Assembly: GCA_023228745.1 (NCBI GenBank)
Contig: JALOAP010000128.1
Location: forward strand, 1-7,750
Direction of reading: 5' to 3'
DNA length: 7,750 bases
Source: Dehalococcoidia bacterium
Lineage (GTDB): Bacteria > Chloroflexota > Dehalococcoidia > Tepidiformales > Tepidiformaceae
Position numbers and translations under genes: made by a program. Below, in pieces: positions 5,384 to 7,750 of the stretch (position 1 is its first letter; each line of letters begins with the position of its first letter). The notes beneath the pieces are model-generated. The model worked only from the letters and a program-made list of their open reading frames with translations. It ran no database searches and was not told the DNA's origin.

Positions 5384-5443
5384 GTTACGGTTTCGTAGGA
5401 ATAACAGAGGATTGTGACTCGAGGTGCCGAAATCTCTCAACCG

Positions 5444-5833
5444 TCAATGCGAGATGTATATGGTGTTGGCCGGAACCGGTTTATCAACGAACGCGCCGGC
5501 ACCGATAACCGCGTTATCGCCGACGGATACATCACCGAGAATGATCGCACCAGCACCAATATCTACACCGTTCCCGATCTGTGGTTGCGGTCCAGCCGAA
5601 CCGTTGACCCACCGTTTGGTGCCGATGGTTACGTTCTGGCGGACAATACAACCCTCTCCAAGCACTACCCGGGTGCCGATCACAATCGATAATGGGTGCG
5701 GGAACCGTGTCGAAGCCGGCACGGTTTTGAACGGCACATCACAGGTGAGAATCATCACCGGCGAGAACCCTTTCCGCAGGCACCAACATAGATTCGTGGT
5801 AAGTTTCAGGCAGTATGCAAGGTATCGGTTCAT
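5444..5833 (-). CDS. Hexapeptide-repeat acetyltransferase (serine/sugar acetyltransferase-like)
   Basis: This 129-residue protein has the left-handed beta-helix hexapeptide pattern (IGTRVVLGEGCIVRQNVTIG at 52-71; IGNGVDIGAGAIILGDVSVGDNAVIGAGAFV at 86-116). Before it is FPHPLSIVIG, which matches the catalytic-histidine region of CysE-type O-acetyltransferases (His46). It lacks the long N-terminal helical domain of true serine acetyltransferases, so a sugar or surface-polymer O- or N-acetyltransferase using acetyl-CoA is more likely. The start ATG lies two bases after the stop of the membrane-protein gene, so the two are co-translated. The partner nucleotidyltransferase two genes upstream supports a glycan role. 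The exact substrate is unknown. Confidence 0.85.
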   Translation of the reverse strand: MNRYLAYCLKLTTNLCWCLRKGFSPVMILTCDVPFKTVPASTRFPHPLSIVIGTRVVLGEGCIVRQNVTIGTKRWVNGSAGPQPQIGNGVDIGAGAIILGDVSVGDNAVIGAGAFVDKPVPANTIYISH

Positions 5834-5835
5834 AT

Positions 5836-6171
5836 TTATTTCAGTTTGGTGTTCAGTTCGTTCACACCGTCACGGATATCACGCCAGAACGGGTTGAGCG
5901 ACGCGATATGTTCCTGCTCTTCCTGCCAGACGCCATGCACCTCGTCGAAGTATCCGATCAGGACGGTGCCTACCAGGTATACAACCACAGCGATGAACAG
6001 CGCCATACGAAGCGAGACGCCGAACTGTTCGATCCAATCGTAGAACAACGCGACGTTCGCCGTGATGATACCGATGTTGAGGATGAACTGCACCCACAAC
6101 GCACCACGCCATTGCCGGGCTTTAATTCGCGCAACAGTATTCTTCGTACTCTTCCGGGGTGTCGATGTCAT
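5836..6171 (-). CDS. Two-helix membrane protein, 111 aa
   Basis: The N-terminus is basic (TSTPRKSTKNTVARIKARQWR). Two predicted membrane helices follow, around 24-44 (ALWVQFILNIGIITANVALFY) and 55-75 (MALFIAVVVYLVGTVLIGYF), with a short loop between. The C-terminal ~35 residues are charged and helical (EEQEHIASLNPFWRDIRDGVNELNTKLK), perhaps a cytoplasmic coiled segment. The ATG at 6171 makes a 50-bp overlap with the nucleotidyltransferase; no better start lies downstream before the first helix. The family is not recognised. It may anchor or cooperate with the two flanking enzymes at the membrane. Confidence 0.75.
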   Translation of the reverse strand: MTSTPRKSTKNTVARIKARQWRGALWVQFILNIGIITANVALFYDWIEQFGVSLRMALFIAVVVYLVGTVLIGYFDEVHGVWQEEQEHIASLNPFWRDIRDGVNELNTKLK

Positions 6172-6811
6172 ACGTCTGGTCTCCGATCTCCTCGAACATA
6201 CTGGTCTTCCACCACAGGTTTTTGAACACTTTGTTACCGATAAAACTCTTTACCGGCTGCAGGCCGGGCACGTGCAAGTATACGAGTTTTTGCACCGCTG
6301 GATGTTTGAACGCGACCGATAACCGTGCAAGCCCGCCCATCTTCATATCGAGCAACGATTCACACTCGACACATTTCTTCATCATCACGTCACGGTCGCA
6401 TGCCTGGAACGTGAGCGCAAACCGTTCGCTGTATCCCTTCCCATTACACGCCGTGGACCCGAACATCTTGAGGCACCGTGAATTCAGTATCTTGCGTAAC
6501 GATTGAGGGTAGTATACCACGTCACCGAGCAGAAACACGTTGGTCTGTGACCACCACGGCTCGGTGAACAGTATGGTGTCGGTCAGTGTGTTGGTCGGTT
6601 TCACCGTGTCGACGACGAGCACGTCATCGAATTTCAAGTCAGGTTTCCACGTCACAACATAGATTGGAATATCAGGATCGTATTCCCGCACTAACCGGAT
6701 GGTCCGACGGATTATCGGTTCGCCATCGACTGGCAGGAGTTGTTTTGTCTGACCGTTGAACCGGGTACTGGATCCCGCAGCAGTAATAAACACAGATGGA
6801 GTTGTTGGCAT
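6122..6811 (-). CDS. Nucleotidyltransferase (sugar-phosphate or MobA/IspD-like NTP transferase)
   Basis: The 229-residue protein opens with the nucleotide-binding signature of the GT-A-like NTP transferase fold: FITAAGSSTRF...TKQLLPVDGEPIIRR (residues 8-36). An LLGDVVYYP segment (94-102) supplies the metal-binding Asp (D97), and the end reads YDIDTPEEYEEY, as is typical for the family. Such enzymes join NTP to a sugar phosphate, or in relatives to a cofactor precursor, releasing pyrophosphate. With the acetyltransferase downstream, an activated sugar for a surface glycan is the likely product. The ATG at 6811 is preferred over the TTG just before it; the TATA-like TTTATATT (6843-6836) lies about 28 bases upstream, so the mRNA is probably leaderless. 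It is first in a three-gene leftward unit. Confidence 0.85.
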   Translation of the reverse strand: MPTTPSVFITAAGSSTRFNGQTKQLLPVDGEPIIRRTIRLVREYDPDIPIYVVTWKPDLKFDDVLVVDTVKPTNTLTDTILFTEPWWSQTNVFLLGDVVYYPQSLRKILNSRCLKMFGSTACNGKGYSERFALTFQACDRDVMMKKCVECESLLDMKMGGLARLSVAFKHPAVQKLVYLHVPGLQPVKSFIGNKVFKNLWWKTSMFEEIGDQTYDIDTPEEYEEYCCAN

Positions 6812-6835
6812 CAAAGAATTATAGTTACTCTATGT

Positions 6836-6843
6836 AATATAAA
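6836..6843 (-). promoter_or_regulatory. TATA box of the nucleotidyltransferase unit
   Basis: TTTATATT on the minus strand is centred about 28 bases before the ATG at 6811. This spacing puts transcription start at or near the start codon, as for the ribbon-helix-helix-like operon. Confidence 0.5.
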
Positions 6844-7017
6844 CTCAAATGCTGCGTAATCGTTACCCCAACATGAACGGGTTGGAGAAGAAACAACAAA
6901 ACAGTGTGAAATACGCCATGACGCGGCAATAACGATAGCAGAACGGTTCGATTCTATTCATAAACCATATGTTGCTATACATAAGCTATACACTTGTTAA
7001 CCGTCGTCCCGGGGATT

Positions 7018-7033
7018 GGAGGCAGTATCACCC
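7018..7033 (+). repeat. 16-bp direct repeat, copy 1 (non-coding)
   Basis: GGAGGCAGTATCACCC is identical to 7248-7263, where it encodes the EAVSP part of the pilin. Here the frame ends at once (EAVSPR then stop). It may be a remnant of another pilin gene, a recombination site or a regulatory copy. Confidence 0.6.
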
Positions 7034-7054
7034 AGATAACTGTATCCCGCCTCC
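7018..7054 (+). repeat. Hairpin containing repeat copy 1
   Basis: GGAGG (7018-7022) pairs with CCTCC (7050-7054). Inside it, CAGTATC (7023-7029) pairs with GATAACTG (7035-7042) through one bulged base around a 5-nt loop, leaving an unpaired stretch on the right side. It could be an RNA structure; there is no clear promoter for it. Confidence 0.35.
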
Positions 7055-7146
7055 CCGGTGCTTGCACGATCAATTGATGTGTCCCCTCACAGGAACGAAG
7101 AGAGTATCACCGCGTTAAGATAAATAGTTTCCTTTCTCCACAAGAA

Positions 7147-7156
7147 TATATAAATA
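7147..7156 (+). promoter_or_regulatory. TATA box of the pilin gene
   Basis: TATATAAATA is a strong archaeal TATA box. Transcription should begin about 25-27 bases downstream, near 7176-7178, giving a leader of about 60 bases before the ATG at 7237. The predicted start coincides with the first base of the leader hairpin. Confidence 0.65.
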
Positions 7157-7176
7157 GGTATTCATCAATATCTTCG

Positions 7177-7216
7177 TTGTACAGTGTCTACCAGGGGTGG
7201 CCCTGGTATCGTACAA
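7177..7216 (+). promoter_or_regulatory. 5' leader hairpin of the pilin mRNA
   Basis: TTGTAC (7177-7182) pairs with GTACAA (7211-7216), and TACCAGGG (7189-7196) pairs with CCCTGGTA (7201-7208) around a GTGG loop. An internal loop (6 nt and 2 nt) separates the two perfect stems. The structure starts where the transcript is predicted to start and ends before the GAGGT ribosome binding site (7225-7229), leaving that free. Stabilising an abundant mRNA is the likely role. Confidence 0.6.
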
Positions 7217-7236
7217 TCAATTTCGAGGTTTTAAGA

Positions 7237-7614
7237 ATGAGGAATGAGGAGGCAGTATCACCCGTTATAGGAGTGATTCTCATGGTGGCAATTACGGTCA
7301 TTCTTGCGGCCGTAATCGCTGCGTTTGTGTTTGGACTGACAGGGACAACGGGTTCATCGAAGAACGTCGCCCTTACCATGACAATGAACGGCACGGATTA
7401 TGGTGTCATCACCTGGCAGGGCGGATCGGATCTCGGTCAGATATCTGAATGGGAAGCGAAGACAGATAATGGAACTGTTCTTATAACTGGAACAGACGCC
7501 CCGGCTGTCGGAGATGTCGATACGACTGATCATACCGTTCTTGGAGAACGCGTGATCGTCACGGCAACATTCAACGATGGGTCCACCCAGGTCATCCTGG
7601 ACAAGAGATTCTAA
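7237..7614 (+). CDS. Type IV pilin-like protein (archaeal Pilin_N family)
   Basis: The ATG at 7237 is preceded by GAGGT at seven bases; a longer frame from TTG at 7177 only translates the leader hairpin. The 125-residue protein begins MRNEEAVSPVIGVILMV, a class III signal peptide with a short charged leader. Prepilin peptidase probably cuts just before AVSPVIG, leaving the hydrophobic helix (to about residue 35, FVFGLTG) that packs into the filament core. The remaining ~85 residues are polar, Gly/Thr/Asp-rich and beta-like (MTMNGTDYGVITWQGGSDLGQ, ERVIVTATFNDGSTQVILDKRF), as expected for the exposed pilin head. Proteins of this family form adhesion or surface filaments in methanogens and haloarchaea. 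It appears monocistronic, with its own promoter and terminator, and is probably a host gene. Confidence 0.9.
   Translation: MRNEEAVSPVIGVILMVAITVILAAVIAAFVFGLTGTTGSSKNVALTMTMNGTDYGVITWQGGSDLGQISEWEAKTDNGTVLITGTDAPAVGDVDTTDHTVLGERVIVTATFNDGSTQVILDKRF
7248..7263 (+). repeat. 16-bp direct repeat, copy 2 (within the pilin gene)
   Basis: This second copy of GGAGGCAGTATCACCC encodes the EAVSP motif at the predicted prepilin peptidase site. It lies 230 bp downstream of copy 1 in the same orientation. Confidence 0.6.
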
Positions 7615-7623
7615 AATTCAACC

Positions 7624-7634
7624 TTTTTTAAAAA
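7624..7634. terminator. Bidirectional T-run/A-run terminator
   Basis: Six T (7624-7629) followed by five A (7630-7634) lie ten bases after the pilin stop and about 30 bases past the stop of the convergent gene. T-runs on the non-template strand terminate archaeal RNA polymerase, so the site can serve both directions. Confidence 0.6.
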
Positions 7635-7664
7635 GAGTATCGGTTTAATCACCTGATGTATATG

Positions 7665-7750
7665 TCATACCGGCGGGTCGAAGGTTTCTTCTTTTTCAAA
7701 TAATCCCATGTACCACATCATGACAAAGACCGTCACTATCCCTATACCCA
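7665..7750 (-). CDS. C-terminal end of a membrane protein, partial
   Basis: From the right edge the minus strand reads GIGIVTVFVMMWYMGLFEKEETFDPPV and then TGA at 7667-7665, preceded by two bases of an incomplete codon. A hydrophobic helix followed by a short acidic tail suggests a small integral membrane protein or the last helix of a larger one. Too little is present to name it. It converges with the pilin gene. Confidence 0.55.
   Translation of the reverse strand, partial: GIGIVTVFVMMWYMGLFEKEETFDPPV

Larger units (their letters stand above)
6844..7146. other. Non-coding region between divergent units
   Basis: I see no convincing gene here; the longest plus-strand frame with an ATG (6849-6932, 27 codons) has no usable promoter spacing or ribosome binding site. 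The region holds a tandem repeat of GCTATAC (6974-6980 and 6985-6991), a hairpin with a copy of the pilin-gene sequence (7018-7054) and a third AGTATCACC at 7103-7111. It separates the leftward genes from the pilin gene and may mark the edge of an inserted element. Confidence 0.6.

Noticed and set aside
6849..6932. 27-codon plus-strand ORF (MLRNRYPNMNGLEKK...) upstream of the pilin region
   Set aside because: The TATA-like sequence is only about ten bases before the ATG, there is no ribosome binding site, and the product matches nothing I recognise.
6945..6965. GGTTCGATTC, resembling a tRNA T-arm (possible attachment tRNA)
   Set aside because: The flanking bases do not form a proper 5-bp T-stem and no matching acceptor, D or anticodon arm is found upstream.
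7177..7236. Upstream TTG start adding 20 residues to the pilin
   Set aside because: It would place extra residues ahead of the class III signal peptide, has no ribosome binding site, and only translates the leader hairpin.
1..7750. CRISPR array, rRNA, transposon ends or integrase
   Set aside because: I saw no regularly spaced repeats, rRNA-like sequence, transposase or recombinase motifs in any frame.

Overview
The window looks like DNA of a euryarchaeon, most likely a methanogen of the Methanomicrobia. The main evidence is a type IV pilin-like protein at the right end, with the NEEAVSPVIGVILMVAIT signature typical of that group. TATA-box promoters placed for leaderless or short-leader transcripts, GGTGAT/GGAGG-type ribosome binding sites and T-run terminators agree with this. 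The genus cannot be settled from the sequence.

Positions 1-5383 read leftward (minus strand) as one tightly packed operon with the character of a provirus or plasmid replication/early region. It starts from a TATA box overlapped by a perfect palindrome and encodes, in order: a small ribbon-helix-helix-like regulator; a tiny ORF broken by TAG; three small Cys-rich proteins; a 217-aa protein of unknown, possibly ssDNA-binding, function; a zinc ribbon; a short very basic protein; another zinc ribbon; an unknown 144-aa protein; a D5/P4-type superfamily 3 helicase; a doubtful 90-aa glycine-rich protein; and a ParB-like protein that continues, after one in-frame TAG, into an MT-A70 adenine methyltransferase cut by the left window edge. 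Many junctions are 4-bp ATGA or GTGA overlaps, so translation is probably coupled. I saw no integrase, terminase, capsid gene, tRNA or CRISPR array.

Positions 5444-6811 hold a second leftward unit: a sugar-phosphate-type nucleotidyltransferase, a two-helix membrane protein and a hexapeptide-repeat acetyltransferase. This looks like a cell-surface glycan modification cassette, either a host locus or an accessory cargo of the element.

Positions 6812-7236 are non-coding. They contain divergent promoters, a short tandem repeat, a 16-bp direct repeat of the pilin gene's EAVSP-coding sequence inside a hairpin, and a strong hairpin at the predicted 5' end of the pilin mRNA. The pilin gene follows on the plus strand, then a T-run/A-run terminator shared with the 3' end of a membrane-protein gene entering from the right.

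The most interesting signals are: (1) a 27-bp perfect palindrome inside the ParB-like coding sequence, a candidate partition or regulatory site; (2) the in-frame TAG between the ParB and methyltransferase parts; (3) a hairpin that sequesters the ribosome binding site and puts the start codon of a zinc-ribbon gene in its loop, beginning inside the upstream stop codon; (4) a probable frameshift at the helicase start; and (5) a run of five small Cys-rich proteins in a replication operon.
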